This document shows positions 25,669-35,363 of a DNA stretch of 64,000 bases, one piece after another (the stretch's first letter is position 1; each line of letters begins with the position of its first letter). Origin of the DNA: Bacteroidaceae bacterium (GTDB lineage: Bacteria > Bacteroidota > Bacteroidia > Bacteroidales > Bacteroidaceae); the NCBI GenBank assembly GCA_017935785.1, contig JAGBGU010000069.1, forward strand, positions 1 through 64,000, in the 5' to 3' direction. The position numbers and the translations under genes are program-made. Under the pieces are notes generated by a model. The model was not told the DNA's origin and did no database searches. It saw only the letters and a program-made list of their open reading frames with translations.

Positions 25669-27513
25669 ATGATTGTTTGTATTGCAGAGAAACCGTCCGT
25701 TGCACGCGAAATAGCCCAAGTATTGGGCGCAAACCGCCCGATGGACGGGTTTATGGAGGGAAACGGCTACCAAGTAACCTGGACATTCGGCCACCTGTGC
25801 GAATTAAAAGAGCCACAGGACTATTCGCCTATGTGGAAAAGGTGGAGCCTTGGCCAGCTTCCCATGATACCGGAACGGTTCGGCATCAAACTCAAGGCCG
25901 ACAAAGGGGTGGAAAAACAGTTCCAGACCATCGCCCGGCTCATTCAAGGCGCCGACGGCATAGTCAATTGCGGCGATGCCGGGCAGGAGGGAGAACTCAT
26001 CCAGCGGTGGGTAATGCAGATGGCCGGAGCAAAATGTCCGGTCAAACGGCTTTGGATAAGCAGTCTTACCGAAGAGTCTATCCGCCAAGGCTTTCAGGAG
26101 CTGAAGGAACAGGATCATTACCAAACACTATACGAAGCCGGCCTGATGCGCGCCATAGGCGACTGGCTTCTGGGCATGAATGCCACGCGCCTCTATACCC
26201 AGAAATATGCCTCCGGACAAGGGCAGGTGCTAAGTATCGGACGCGTGCAAACGCCCACCCTGGCGCTCATCGTCAAGCGGCAACAAGAGATTGAACAGTT
26301 TCAGCCCACCCCCTATTGGGTGCTGTCCACCATTTACCGCAACACCGTTTTCACGGCCATCATGAAGGAAGGCGACCGCGGTTTTGCCACCCAGGAAGAG
26401 GGTGAGGCGGCCCTGACCTCTATCAGCGACCTACCGTTTACCATTACAGACATTCAGGAGAAAAAAGGCAACGAAGCACCTCCCCGACTGTTCGATCTTA
26501 CCAGTCTGCAGGTAGAATGTAACAAGCGTTTCGGATTCAGTGCCGACACCACACTGCAACTCATACAAAGTCTCTACGAAAAGAAACTTACCACCTATCC
26601 GCGTGTAGACACCACCTACCTTAGCGACGACATCTATCCCAAATGCCCGGCCATCCTAAACGGCCTGACCGTCTATTTCCCGCTGATGGAACGCATTAAA
26701 GGAAAGCCTTTGGCCAAGAGCAAGAAGGTGTTCGACAGCAAAAAGGTAACAGACCACCATGCCATTATCCCTACCGGCGTCCCGGCCAAGGGTATGACCG
26801 ATATGGAGGCCATGGTATACGACCTCGTTTCGCGCCGTTTCATCGGAATTTTCTACCCCGACTGCAAGTTTACCTCCACCACCGTAAAGGGGCAGGTGGC
26901 CAAAGTGGCAATGAAAGCTACGGGACGCGTGATAAACGACCCCGGCTGGCGCATCCTTTGGGCAAAGGCCACCACCGATGAGGAAGAAAAGAACAGCGAG
27001 GAGGAAAAGACACTGCCCCAGTTTGTAAAAGGCGAAAGCGGACCCCACTCCCCCACGCTGGCCGAAAAGCAGACGACACCGCCCAAACCCTACACCGAAG
27101 CCACGCTGCTCCGTGCCATGGAAACTGCCGGTAAAACCGTGGAAAATGAGGAGCTGCGCGAGGCACTCAAGGAAAACGGAATCGGACGTCCCAGTACGCG
27201 TGCCGCCATCATCGAGACCCTCTTCCGCCGCCACTATATTCGCAAAGAGCGTAAAAACCTTTGGGCCACACCCACCGGAGTGGAACTGATCGGGCTAATT
27301 CACGAAGAGATTCTCATGAGCGCCGAACTCACCGGACGCTGGGAAAAGAAACTACGCCAGATAGAGCGCCGCGAATACGAGGCAAAGACTTTTCTAGACG
27401 AGCTGAAGGCTATGGTTTCTGACATCGTCATGGCAGTCCTGCGCGACAATACAGCCCGTCATGTCCCTTGCATAGTACCTACCAAGGAAAAAACCAAAGG
27501 CAAAAAACAATAA
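25669..27513 (+). CDS. topB: DNA topoisomerase III
   Basis: The 614-residue type IA topoisomerase decatenates DNA with single-strand passage. The Toprim domain starts at once (MIVCIAEKPSVAREIAQVLG, catalytic Glu) and carries NCGDAGQEGELIQRW (Asp-x-Glu type metal site) and KRLWISSLT. The active-site tyrosine region is KKLTTYPRVDTTYLSDD, and the cap domains follow (GIGRPSTRAAIIETL). The C-terminus KKLRQIERREYEAKTFLDEL is family-typical. No zinc-finger tail is present, unlike many TopA proteins. It may be a plasmid/ICE-type TopB, but the composition resembles the neighbouring core genes. Confidence 0.93.
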   Translation: MIVCIAEKPSVAREIAQVLGANRPMDGFMEGNGYQVTWTFGHLCELKEPQDYSPMWKRWSLGQLPMIPERFGIKLKADKGVEKQFQTIARLIQGADGIVNCGDAGQEGELIQRWVMQMAGAKCPVKRLWISSLTEESIRQGFQELKEQDHYQTLYEAGLMRAIGDWLLGMNATRLYTQKYASGQGQVLSIGRVQTPTLALIVKRQQEIEQFQPTPYWVLSTIYRNTVFTAIMKEGDRGFATQEEGEAALTSISDLPFTITDIQEKKGNEAPPRLFDLTSLQVECNKRFGFSADTTLQLIQSLYEKKLTTYPRVDTTYLSDDIYPKCPAILNGLTVYFPLMERIKGKPLAKSKKVFDSKKVTDHHAIIPTGVPAKGMTDMEAMVYDLVSRRFIGIFYPDCKFTSTTVKGQVAKVAMKATGRVINDPGWRILWAKATTDEEEKNSEEEKTLPQFVKGESGPHSPTLAEKQTTPPKPYTEATLLRAMETAGKTVENEELREALKENGIGRPSTRAAIIETLFRRHYIRKERKNLWATPTGVELIGLIHEEILMSAELTGRWEKKLRQIERREYEAKTFLDELKAMVSDIVMAVLRDNTARHVPCIVPTKEKTKGKKQ

Positions 27514-27553
27514 TGCGCCCCATCGCTACGTTATTTTTTATGTAAGTAAGCAT

Positions 27554-29710
27554 TTGGGCAGCCAAATGCAAAAACGCAAAATGCAAAAGACATACCTCCA
27601 TACAAGCCTGTCGGCCGGCCGCCTTCTCAGAATTGCGGTCCTGTGTGCCGTAGTGCTGCTCTCTGCCTGCAATGCCGAGAACTATGTAAAGAAGGGCGAT
27701 GCCTTCTATGCCATAGGAGAATACTTCGATGCCGCCGCCGAATACAAGAAAGCCTATGCCCGTACGCCTATCAAAGACAAGGAAAAGCGTGGCGTACGTG
27801 CCTGGAAAATGGCCCAATGCTACCGCCGAATGAACTTTTCCGCCAAAGCAATGGGCGCATACCAGAATGCTGTACGCTACAAATACCCGGACAGCCTGGC
27901 CCTTCTCTATCTGGCTCAGGCACAGCACAAACTGGGAGAATACAAGAAGGCAATTGCCTCTTATCAGGCCTTTTTGGAGAAAGAGCCCGGCAACCTTCTG
28001 GCCCTGAACGGCATAAAAGGGTGCGAACTGGCCCCCCAATGGAAAGAGAACCCTACGCGCTACACTGTAAAGAAGGAACCCGTCTTTAACGGACGGCGTT
28101 TCGACTATTCCCCCGCTCTTTTGGGCGACGAGGGCGAACAGCTCTACATCACAACCACCCGTCCGCAAGCTACCGGCGACGAGCTGAGCGGCATAACCGG
28201 TGTCAAGAGTGCCGACATCTTTTTCAGCCAAAAGGACGACAAGGGCAAGTGGAGCCAACCCGCCGCATTGGAGTCTGAGGTAAACAGCATTTATGACGAG
28301 GGAGCCTGCTCCTTCTCGCCCGACGGCAAGACCATGTATTTCACCCGTTGCACGCACGACCCCAATTACCCCCGCTATGCACAAATCTTCAGCAGCAGCC
28401 GAAGCGACGCTTCGTGGGGCAAACCCGAACCCGTACCCATCTCGCGAGACACACTCTCCAGCTATGCCCATCCGGCCGTGTCGCCAGACGGAAACTGGCT
28501 CTATTTCACAAGCGATATGCCCGGCGGCGTAGGCGGATTGGACATTTGGCGTGTGCCCCTGAACGAATACGGATTGGGCGGTGTGGAAAACCTTGGCCCC
28601 ATAATCAACACCCCTGGCGATGAAATGTTCCCCACCTTCCGCCCCAACGGCGACCTGTTCTATTCCAGCAACGGTCATCCCGGAATGGGCGGACTGGACA
28701 TTTTCCGTGCCCAATGCGACAGCACCAAGACATGGCACATACAGAACCTGCAATACCCCATGAACAGTCCTGGAGACGACTTCGGCATGACCTTCCGCGG
28801 ACTGCACAACGAGGGCTACTTCTGCAGCAGCAGAGGCGACGCCCGCGGATGGGATCACATATTCTCCTTCTTCTGCCCGGAAGTAATCCAAACCGTAAAA
28901 GGATGGGTCTATGAAAAAGACGGCTACGAACTGCCCGAGGGGCTGGTATATATGGTGGGCAACGACGGCACTAACCTGAAGATTAGCGTAAAGGGAGACG
29001 GCAGCTTTACCCAACAGATACAGCCCAATGTGGAATATGTATTTCTGGGTACCTGCAAGGGATACCTCAACCACAAAGAGGAACTCTGCGTGGACACCAC
29101 AAGCGAAAGCCAGGAGTACGTTCTGCAATTCCCTCTGGCCAACATCCATGCACCGGTACTTGTGCGTAACGTTTTCTACGAGTTTGACAGCGCAGAACTC
29201 ACCGCATCAAGCACAATGGCACTGGACAGTCTTGTAGACCTCCTCAACGAAAATCCCAACATTACCATCGAGCTGTCCAGCCACTGCGACTTCCGCGGAA
29301 AAGACCAGTACAACATGAAACTCAGCCAGCGACGCGCAGAAAGTGTAGTGAACTACCTCATAGACCACGGCATAGACAAAGAACGCCTTACGCCCGTAGG
29401 CTACGGAGAAAGCCGGCCCAAGGTTGTAACACGGAAAGTGGCCGAGCAGAACCCCTTCCTGCACGAGGGAGACACCCTGACGGAAGCCTTCATTACCGCC
29501 TTGCCAGACGAGGCGCAACAGGAAGCCTGCCATGCGCTGAACCGCCGAACAGAATTCCGTGTACTGCGCATCACCTATGGCCTTTTCGACAAAATAAAGA
29601 AGGAGGCCAAAAAGGAAGAGGAAGAACAGAAAAAAGCCGATGAAAAGGAAGAAAACGAATCTGATACAGAAGAACCCATCGTAGCGGACGACGATTATTT
29701 CTTCTTCTAA
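27554..29710 (+). CDS. porE: PorE-like type IX secretion lipoprotein (TPR, beta-propeller, CRD, OmpA)
   Basis: The 718-residue lipoprotein (lipobox LLSAC, Cys at about 39) has the domain order of Porphyromonas PorE. TPR-like helices (YVKKGDAFYAIGEYFDAAAEYKKA..., about 42-160) come first. A PD40/WD40-type beta-propeller follows (SFSPDGKTMYFT, AVSPDGNWLYFTSDMPGG, TFRPNGDLFYSSNGHPG, about 190-440), then a carboxypeptidase-regulatory-like domain (VKGWVYEKDGYELPEG). Last is an OmpA peptidoglycan-binding domain (FYEFDSAELT, ELSSHCDFRGKDQYNMKLSQRRAESV). It should tether the secretion apparatus to peptidoglycan. The C-terminal tail is K/E-rich. The true start may be an ATG a few codons downstream (27566 or 27581). 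Confidence 0.85.
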   Translation: MGSQMQKRKMQKTYLHTSLSAGRLLRIAVLCAVVLLSACNAENYVKKGDAFYAIGEYFDAAAEYKKAYARTPIKDKEKRGVRAWKMAQCYRRMNFSAKAMGAYQNAVRYKYPDSLALLYLAQAQHKLGEYKKAIASYQAFLEKEPGNLLALNGIKGCELAPQWKENPTRYTVKKEPVFNGRRFDYSPALLGDEGEQLYITTTRPQATGDELSGITGVKSADIFFSQKDDKGKWSQPAALESEVNSIYDEGACSFSPDGKTMYFTRCTHDPNYPRYAQIFSSSRSDASWGKPEPVPISRDTLSSYAHPAVSPDGNWLYFTSDMPGGVGGLDIWRVPLNEYGLGGVENLGPIINTPGDEMFPTFRPNGDLFYSSNGHPGMGGLDIFRAQCDSTKTWHIQNLQYPMNSPGDDFGMTFRGLHNEGYFCSSRGDARGWDHIFSFFCPEVIQTVKGWVYEKDGYELPEGLVYMVGNDGTNLKISVKGDGSFTQQIQPNVEYVFLGTCKGYLNHKEELCVDTTSESQEYVLQFPLANIHAPVLVRNVFYEFDSAELTASSTMALDSLVDLLNENPNITIELSSHCDFRGKDQYNMKLSQRRAESVVNYLIDHGIDKERLTPVGYGESRPKVVTRKVAEQNPFLHEGDTLTEAFITALPDEAQQEACHALNRRTEFRVLRITYGLFDKIKKEAKKEEEEQKKADEKEENESDTEEPIVADDDYFFF

Positions 29711-29763
29711 CCCAAAAGGCTGTACACAGACTGCCATTTTTAATACACATTGAAAAATACTCT

Positions 29764-30753
29764 ATGGACAGAAAACAGTTTTTGACATCAATGCTATCGC
29801 TGGGCGGCGCTGCCCTGGCATCATCAGCTAACGCAGCTATTCTCGACAAGACTGCAGAAGCATTAATAGCCAAGGCCAAGACCGATGCCAAGCACAAGAA
29901 AAGAAAGATTGACCCCGCAACGACAGTACTATTGTCAGACATTCACATCTGTGGTGAGTTGGAAAACGGAAAGCCGAAATACTACCCCTATAACCCCACC
30001 TGCCTGAAGCTGCGAATAGCCGAGATTCTCTCCATGCGGCCTCTGCCTGCAAACGTGCTTGTATTCGGCGACGTAGCTTGGGATTACGGTTTGGAAGAAG
30101 ACTATCGTTATGCAGCCGAGCTGCTTTCGGAACTGGAAGAAGCAGGTATCAAAGTCACACTCGGAATGGGGAACCATGACCGCCGCGAACCGTTCTTTAA
30201 GGTCTTTACGTCATATTCCGCCTCCACCAAGGTTGCCGGCCGCGTAGTATCGGTCGTAGAGATGCCCCACTTCTACTTTGTGATGCTCGACTCGCTGGCC
30301 GAACTCCCCAATCTGCGCTTGCGGCAGGCCACAACCGTTTCGGGCGAGATTTCGGGCGGACAGATTGAATGGCTCCGGGAGTTTGTGAAAGACAACAAAC
30401 GCCGTCTGGTATTGGGAGCCCATCACCCCCTGAACGAGATGGCCAATCTGGAACAGTTCATTGCACAGACTCCTGCAGTAGCCGGCTATATATATGGCCA
30501 CACCCACATCTGGGACAAATCGGTTCGTGTGGTACGTCCGCGCAAGGGACTGCACATGGTTCAGACAGTGGGACTCCCCGCCACGTTCTACGGAGACATT
30601 GGCTTTGTAGTCATGCGTTCCACCCCCGAGACCATAAAGTTCGAATACTCCTCTAAAGGTTTCTGGTGGCCGCAGCCCAAGGACAATCCGCCCGCGGAGT
30701 GGCTAAGCCGCGCCAAAGACCTGGCCGACGAGCATTGCCAATTCTTATTATAG
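29764..30753 (+). CDS. Calcineurin-like metallophosphoesterase, exported
   Basis: The 329-residue two-metal phosphoesterase has all fold motifs in order: LLSDIHICG, VFGDVAWDYG, GMGNHDRRE, LGAHHPLNE and YIYGHTHIW. The N-terminus (MDRKQFLTSMLSLGGAALASSANA) looks like an export signal of the Dxx-K/R-FL type often seen on Bacteroidetes periplasmic phosphoesterases; only one arginine precedes FL, so Tat dependence is uncertain. The substrate is unknown. It follows the porE-like gene by 53 bp and may be co-transcribed. Confidence 0.85.
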   Translation: MDRKQFLTSMLSLGGAALASSANAAILDKTAEALIAKAKTDAKHKKRKIDPATTVLLSDIHICGELENGKPKYYPYNPTCLKLRIAEILSMRPLPANVLVFGDVAWDYGLEEDYRYAAELLSELEEAGIKVTLGMGNHDRREPFFKVFTSYSASTKVAGRVVSVVEMPHFYFVMLDSLAELPNLRLRQATTVSGEISGGQIEWLREFVKDNKRRLVLGAHHPLNEMANLEQFIAQTPAVAGYIYGHTHIWDKSVRVVRPRKGLHMVQTVGLPATFYGDIGFVVMRSTPETIKFEYSSKGFWWPQPKDNPPAEWLSRAKDLADEHCQFLL

Positions 30754-31366
30754 ACACCAATAATTTGGTTGTAACAGCCTGTCAAGGAACGCCTTTAGTT
30801 TGTTTCTTGTGATCTCCTGCGTGTCCGGAATTGCAGAATGCGAAAGAATTTCAGTACAAAGATATAGCTTTATTTTGCAAAATAAAACCTCGTTTTTTCG
30901 CCTATATGTAAAAAAATATTCGGAGACAATACATTTCAGGCGCCTGAAGATGTTTTTTCTCTCGCGAGGGAATACTTTTTTCCACGCCACAGAGTACAAA
31001 ACCCATGCCGAGAGCGGCAGAAAGGGCCAATTTACATGTAAAGAAAAATGCAAAATGCAAAGCTAACGCAGAATCCCGCTATTCGATAATTTGATTTTCA
31101 GCCACTTAACCTTACCCTTTGCATTTTTGCATCCTTATGCCATACAAAATTTACAACCATGCAGCCCCTATATATATATATTATAGTCAATTAGTCAATA
31201 CTATTCACTAATATTATAAGGTGTGGGGTGTCTCCCATTTTAAATTTGCAAGGGCAAAAATGCAAAAATCCACTCGCACAAACAAACAAAAAATAATGGG
31301 CTGCTCTTAATTACAGCCCATTACAACAACCCTCTTACTTGGTTTGCTTTTTTGCAAATTTTGCAT
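30754..31366. other. 613-bp non-coding gap with palindromes and TGCAAA repeats
   Basis: No gene is supportable. It holds a perfect 18-bp palindrome TTTATTTTGCAAAATAAA (30869-30886), a perfect 14-bp palindrome TTCAGGCGCCTGAA (30935-30948), a TCGCGA-centred palindrome 23 bp further on (centre about 30964.5), and a TA run near 31171-31187. Several copies of TGCAAAA(A)TGCAAA in either orientation occur (about 31048-31064, 31116-31132, 31251-31267, 31351-31367). The last copies lie in the 3' flank of the GH43 gene. Confidence 0.5.
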
Positions 31367-32302
31367 TTATTGTTTTAAACGGCAACGGATGATACTTTCC
31401 GTATCAACGGAAATGATATCTGGTCCGCCATTGGGGTTCTTCTTGAAACTTACATACCCAATGTGTGTGTCGCGCGGATGAATCTTGGTGGCGCTGCTAT
31501 GAGCGTGGAATACAATCCGGAGTTTGCCCTCGTTGTCGCGGAAGAAACTGTGGTGCCCCACACCAAGCAACTGGTTAGGACGACGCAGAATGGGATTATA
31601 GTCAACCTTCTTCCACGGGCCGTTTATACTGGAACTGGTAGCCACACCAATGGCATAGTCCTGACAAGTGTATCCATTGCCTGAGTAAGTCATATAGTAT
31701 GTCCCGTTGTGCTTGATGATGAAAGGACCCTCGTTCACTACGGCATCAAGCTTTTCCCAATCCTGTTCGGGGCGTGCCACGAACTTCAGCGTATTGAATT
31801 TCATGGTAGTGCAGTCTGGTTCCAACTGACAACTGTAAATGATGTTGCCGTGGTCAAAACGGACAAAGAACATATAAGGCTGCCCGTCCTCATCAAAATA
31901 AAGATGATGGTCTATATTGCCCTCTGCAGGGAACAACGGGCCGGAATATAATTCGTTAAAAGGCCCTGTCGGGCTGTCGCTCCAGGCTGCACGGATTTTC
32001 TCGTTGCCGGAAAAATACATCAGATAACGCCCGTTCACGCGATAGACTTCGGGCGCCCAGAACCATTTGGGGCAAGAGGTGTCTTCCTTGCGCAATGCCC
32101 ATCCCAATCGTGTCCAGTTTTCCAAGTCCGTACTGGAAAACACTTCAATTCCGCTGTCGCCGGTTGTGCCGTACGCATAATATACACCATCCTCGGTAAG
32201 GATATAAGGGTCGGCCAAGGGCAGAGGTTTTACTTCAGTATTCTGTGCATTCGTCTTGAACAAGGCTGCAAAAAGAAAAATAAAGGTTGCAATGTACTTC
32301 AT
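31367..32302 (-). CDS. GH43-type arabinosidase/xylosidase, secreted
   Basis: The 311-residue five-bladed beta-propeller enzyme has a signal peptide ending TNAQ (residue 20). The inverting catalytic triad is visible: base Asp31 in LADPYIL, pKa-modulating Asp131 in GNIDHHLYFD and acid Glu191 in VNEGPFI. Supporting motifs are FWAPEVY and HHSFFRD. Family members act on alpha-L-arabinofuranosides, beta-xylosides or galactans; the exact substrate cannot be told here. It is divergent from the GH5 gene and has its own promoter. Confidence 0.9.
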   Translation of the reverse strand: MKYIATFIFLFAALFKTNAQNTEVKPLPLADPYILTEDGVYYAYGTTGDSGIEVFSSTDLENWTRLGWALRKEDTSCPKWFWAPEVYRVNGRYLMYFSGNEKIRAAWSDSPTGPFNELYSGPLFPAEGNIDHHLYFDEDGQPYMFFVRFDHGNIIYSCQLEPDCTTMKFNTLKFVARPEQDWEKLDAVVNEGPFIIKHNGTYYMTYSGNGYTCQDYAIGVATSSSINGPWKKVDYNPILRRPNQLLGVGHHSFFRDNEGKLRIVFHAHSSATKIHPRDTHIGYVSFKKNPNGGPDIISVDTESIIRCRLKQ

Positions 32303-32330
32303 GAATTAGGATTTTTATATTATTTCTGAT

Positions 32331-32362
32331 GCAAAGTTACCACTTTCCTTCTGTTCATGCAA
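32331..32362 (-). promoter_or_regulatory. Promoter of the GH43 gene
   Basis: On the minus strand, TTG (32360-32362) and TAACTTTGC (32331-32339) are separated by 20 bp, 28 bp upstream of the start codon. Confidence 0.72.
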
Positions 32363-32487
32363 GAAGGTCTGTCTTAAATTAAAAAGAAAAAGTATGGTAT
32401 TTGCTTGGCAAATTTTCAAAAAAGAACGACATTTGTAGCAAAAGAGATGCAAAACACACTATTCCAATACAAAAAAACAGGCAAATC

Positions 32488-33579
32488 ATGAAACAGAGAT
32501 TACTGGTAGCACTTACCTTCCTGGGGCTTTTTTGCACCACAGAACTGACAGCCGCAATCAAACTGCACCGAGGCGTGAACATCAGCCACTGGTTGTCGCA
32601 AAGCAATACGCGCGGACAAAGACGCGCCGAGTATTTCACGGAAAAGGACGTTGCGTATATCGCCTCATTGGGGTTCGACCATCTGCGTATACCCATCGAC
32701 GAGGAGCAGATGTTCACTACCGACGGAGAGAAAGACAGCGAGGCATTTGCCCTGCTGCACAATGCGCTGCAATGGTGCCGAAAGTACAAAATGCGTGCCG
32801 TAGTAGACCTGCACATCCTGCGTTCCCACCACTTCAATGCGGCAGAAAAGCCCCTTTTCACCGAAATAAAGGCACAAGAAGCCTTCTACGAATGCTGGCG
32901 GAAAATAAGCGGGGAACTTAAGAAGTATTCCAACAAATGGGTGGCATACGAACTGATGAACGAGCCTGTGGCTGATGACCCCGAGACATGGAATGTCATT
33001 GTGAACCGATGCGCATCCGCAGTAAGGGAACTGGAGCCTAAGCGCACCATCATCATTGGTTCTAACCGCTGGCAAGGATACGAAACGGTAAAAGACCTGC
33101 GCATTCCGGAAAACGACCCCAACATCATCATCAGCTTCCACTATTACAACCCCTTCCCCCTAACACATTACAGAGCTTCATGGACAGACCAGAAGGACTA
33201 TACAGGCGGCATTCATTATCCCGGACAGGTAGTAACGGAAGAGGATTTGCGGAACGTACCCGAAAACATTGCCAGGAAATACCGCTGGATGAAAGATTTG
33301 ATGTGGAACAAGGAGGTCATTGCCGGCCACTTCGACCAGGTACTGGAACGCGCCCGGCACTATGGCGTACAGGTATACTGCGGCGAATACGGCTGTATAA
33401 ACTCATCGCCCGAAGCCGACCGTAACCGGTGGTTTGCCGATATGGACAAAGTATTCGAAGCTAAAGGCATTGCTCGCGCAGTCTGGGACTATAAGGGTGG
33501 CTTCGGCATCATAAAGGGTGGAAAACCCGACGAAACCATGATCCGTATCCTCACCGGAAAGGAAAAGTCTTCTAAATAA
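32488..33579 (+). CDS. GH5 glycoside hydrolase (cellulase-like), secreted
   Basis: The 363-residue clan-A hydrolase has a signal peptide (MKQRLLVALTFLGLFCTTELTA). The GH5 signatures are RGVNISHWLSQ, LGFDHLRIPID, VVDLHILRSHHF, acid/base Glu159 in YELMNEPV, HYYNPFPLTHY, and nucleophile Glu300 in VYCGEYG. The overall pattern resembles GH5 endoglucanase or exo-glucosidase subfamilies, but specificity is open. I choose 32488 rather than upstream in-frame starts because the signal peptide begins there. It ends 9 bp from the convergent GH20 gene. Confidence 0.9.
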   Translation: MKQRLLVALTFLGLFCTTELTAAIKLHRGVNISHWLSQSNTRGQRRAEYFTEKDVAYIASLGFDHLRIPIDEEQMFTTDGEKDSEAFALLHNALQWCRKYKMRAVVDLHILRSHHFNAAEKPLFTEIKAQEAFYECWRKISGELKKYSNKWVAYELMNEPVADDPETWNVIVNRCASAVRELEPKRTIIIGSNRWQGYETVKDLRIPENDPNIIISFHYYNPFPLTHYRASWTDQKDYTGGIHYPGQVVTEEDLRNVPENIARKYRWMKDLMWNKEVIAGHFDQVLERARHYGVQVYCGEYGCINSSPEADRNRWFADMDKVFEAKGIARAVWDYKGGFGIIKGGKPDETMIRILTGKEKSSK

Positions 33580-33588
33580 CAAACAAGC

Positions 33589-35154
33589 TCACTGCTCGGC
33601 CGCAGCTTTCTGAGGCCCGGCTGGCTCAGGCGTTGCGGAAGGGTTGAAGGGATTGTAGTAATAGACACCTAAGCCGTCCAGATAATCGAGGAACAAGGGC
33701 AGACGCTGCATGAAACGGCTGAAATCCTTGCCCGTCTCTGGTGTCCACGCATCCTCGGCCACCGCCGCCAAACGTGGGAAGGCCATGTAGTCGAGGCGTT
33801 TGGCGTCGGCAATGCGTTCGGTCCACAAGGACATCTGCAAGCCCATGAGCTGCTTTTCGTAACCGCGCGCCAAATGAAGCACCGGTTCGGGAAAAGCATA
33901 GACGTTCTCCATTGCATTATAGCCGTCCCAAACACGACCATATTTGTGCGAGGCATCCTGGTTGAAATCGGCATAGAGGGGGCGGCGCGGTGTCATAATG
34001 ACCCGATAGCCCTTTTCCAGTGCCTTCAGAAGCTGATGCTTGCGGTCGTGCCGCCACCACATAATGACCGCCTTTTCTGGTGAGATGCCGGCATCAATAG
34101 CCTCATCCCACACAATAACCTTGCGTCCCTTCCTTGCCACCATATCCGCAACACGGCGCAAAAAGTAATGCTCCAGTCCCGTCTCGTTTACCAGCTTGTT
34201 TTCTTCGATGAAACGCTGGATTTCTGCATCCGTAAACCAAGTCTGGTTGCCAAAGTGGACCTCATCGCCCCCGATATGGATATAGGGAGAGGGGAACAAC
34301 CGGAACAGCTCATCCAGAATATTCCCGATGAAATCGTACGTTTCGGCTTTGCAAGGGTGGAAGGTAAAATGCTTCCAGCGCCCTTCCCCGCCACCCGAAA
34401 CCTCGGGATAGGCACGGCAGACAGCGGTGGCGTGGCCGGGCATGTCAAACTCCGGCACCACCATTATGTGCCTTGCCTGGGCATAGGCCACAATCTCACG
34501 GATGTCGTCCTGGGTATAAAAGCGTGCCGGAGCCCCAGCATCGTGCCAGTTTCCCACTGCCCCTTGGGCGGTGAGTTTGGGGTAACGTTTTATCTCTATG
34601 CGCCAGCCCGGCTCGTCCGTCAGATGCCAGTGGAAAACGTTCATCTTCAGTGCGGCCATGATGTCCAGATATTGCAAAATCTTTTCCTTCCCGAAGAAAT
34701 GACGGCTCTCGTCCACCATAAAGCCTCGCCATCCATAGCGGGGAGCGTCATCAATACGACACGCCCTCACCTTTCCATTCCCAGCACGAAGCATCTGCAA
34801 AAACGTCTGGCCGGCGCGGAAAAGGCCTGTCCGACTTGAAGCTTCAAGCATAGCCTTATTTTCCTTTACCACAATTCGATACGATTCATCCTGCCCTTCC
34901 ACTGAGTTTTGCACCCGACACGTTATCTGTCCCGATTTTTGTCCGCCGGGAAAGCCCAGCGAGCGCAACTGCGCCTGCAGGCTGTCCGCCATGCCACGCA
35001 AGCCGGCATCGGCACACTCCACCACGGGATTGTCACCCAAAACAAAGGTTCCGCTGCCCAGCACACAGCTTTCGGGACGGGGAATGAGGGACTGTTGAGA
35101 CTGGGCGCATAGTGTAACAGAAAACAGCAAAAGGAAAATCAGTCTTGTTTTCAT
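33589..35154 (-). CDS. GH20 beta-N-acetylhexosaminidase, secreted
   Basis: The 521-residue exo-enzyme removes terminal GlcNAc or GalNAc by substrate-assisted catalysis. A signal peptide ends at CAQSQQ. An N-terminal GH20b domain (about 22-135) precedes the catalytic barrel, which starts GWRGFMVDESRHF. The catalytic Asp-Glu pair is Asp297-Glu298 in YIHIGGDEVHF. FHWHLTDEPGWR and VVPEFDMPGH are also present. The start at 35154 is supported by the signal peptide and by a -7 box at 35178-35185. Together with nagA and glmM it fits host-glycan amino-sugar use. Confidence 0.94.
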   Translation of the reverse strand: MKTRLIFLLLFSVTLCAQSQQSLIPRPESCVLGSGTFVLGDNPVVECADAGLRGMADSLQAQLRSLGFPGGQKSGQITCRVQNSVEGQDESYRIVVKENKAMLEASSRTGLFRAGQTFLQMLRAGNGKVRACRIDDAPRYGWRGFMVDESRHFFGKEKILQYLDIMAALKMNVFHWHLTDEPGWRIEIKRYPKLTAQGAVGNWHDAGAPARFYTQDDIREIVAYAQARHIMVVPEFDMPGHATAVCRAYPEVSGGGEGRWKHFTFHPCKAETYDFIGNILDELFRLFPSPYIHIGGDEVHFGNQTWFTDAEIQRFIEENKLVNETGLEHYFLRRVADMVARKGRKVIVWDEAIDAGISPEKAVIMWWRHDRKHQLLKALEKGYRVIMTPRRPLYADFNQDASHKYGRVWDGYNAMENVYAFPEPVLHLARGYEKQLMGLQMSLWTERIADAKRLDYMAFPRLAAVAEDAWTPETGKDFSRFMQRLPLFLDYLDGLGVYYYNPFNPSATPEPAGPQKAAAEQ

Positions 35155-35177
35155 TGAAAATTGTGTTTGATTTGACA

Positions 35178-35185
35178 CAAAGTTA
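35178..35185 (-). promoter_or_regulatory. -7 box of the GH20 gene
   Basis: On the minus strand it reads TAACTTTG, 24 bp upstream of the ATG at 35154. No -33 TTG at proper spacing. Confidence 0.5.
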
Positions 35186-35323
35186 GGGCTTTTCCTCAGA
35201 AATCCACCCCATAACACCGTTTTTCTGTCACGAAGACGGCAAATAGCGTACTTTTTCATGACATTGAGCGGATTTCTCTTGTTTTTCTTTAAGAAAGATA
35301 CACATTATTTTTCATTTTTTCAC

Positions 35324-35332
35324 TAACTTTGC
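35324..35332 (+). promoter_or_regulatory. -7 box of the GH78-oxidoreductase-hydrolase operon
   Basis: TAACTTTGC matches the consensus fully and lies 31 bp before the GH78 ATG. The -33 region is only T-rich. Confidence 0.6.
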
Positions 35333-35363
35333 CACATTAAAAGACACAAAAGTCCTCCTTATC

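Noticed and set aside
27479..29149. A 556-codon minus-strand frame opposite the PorE-like gene
   Set aside because: Shadow of a GC-biased gene; the plus strand has a lipobox, propeller repeats and an OmpA domain.
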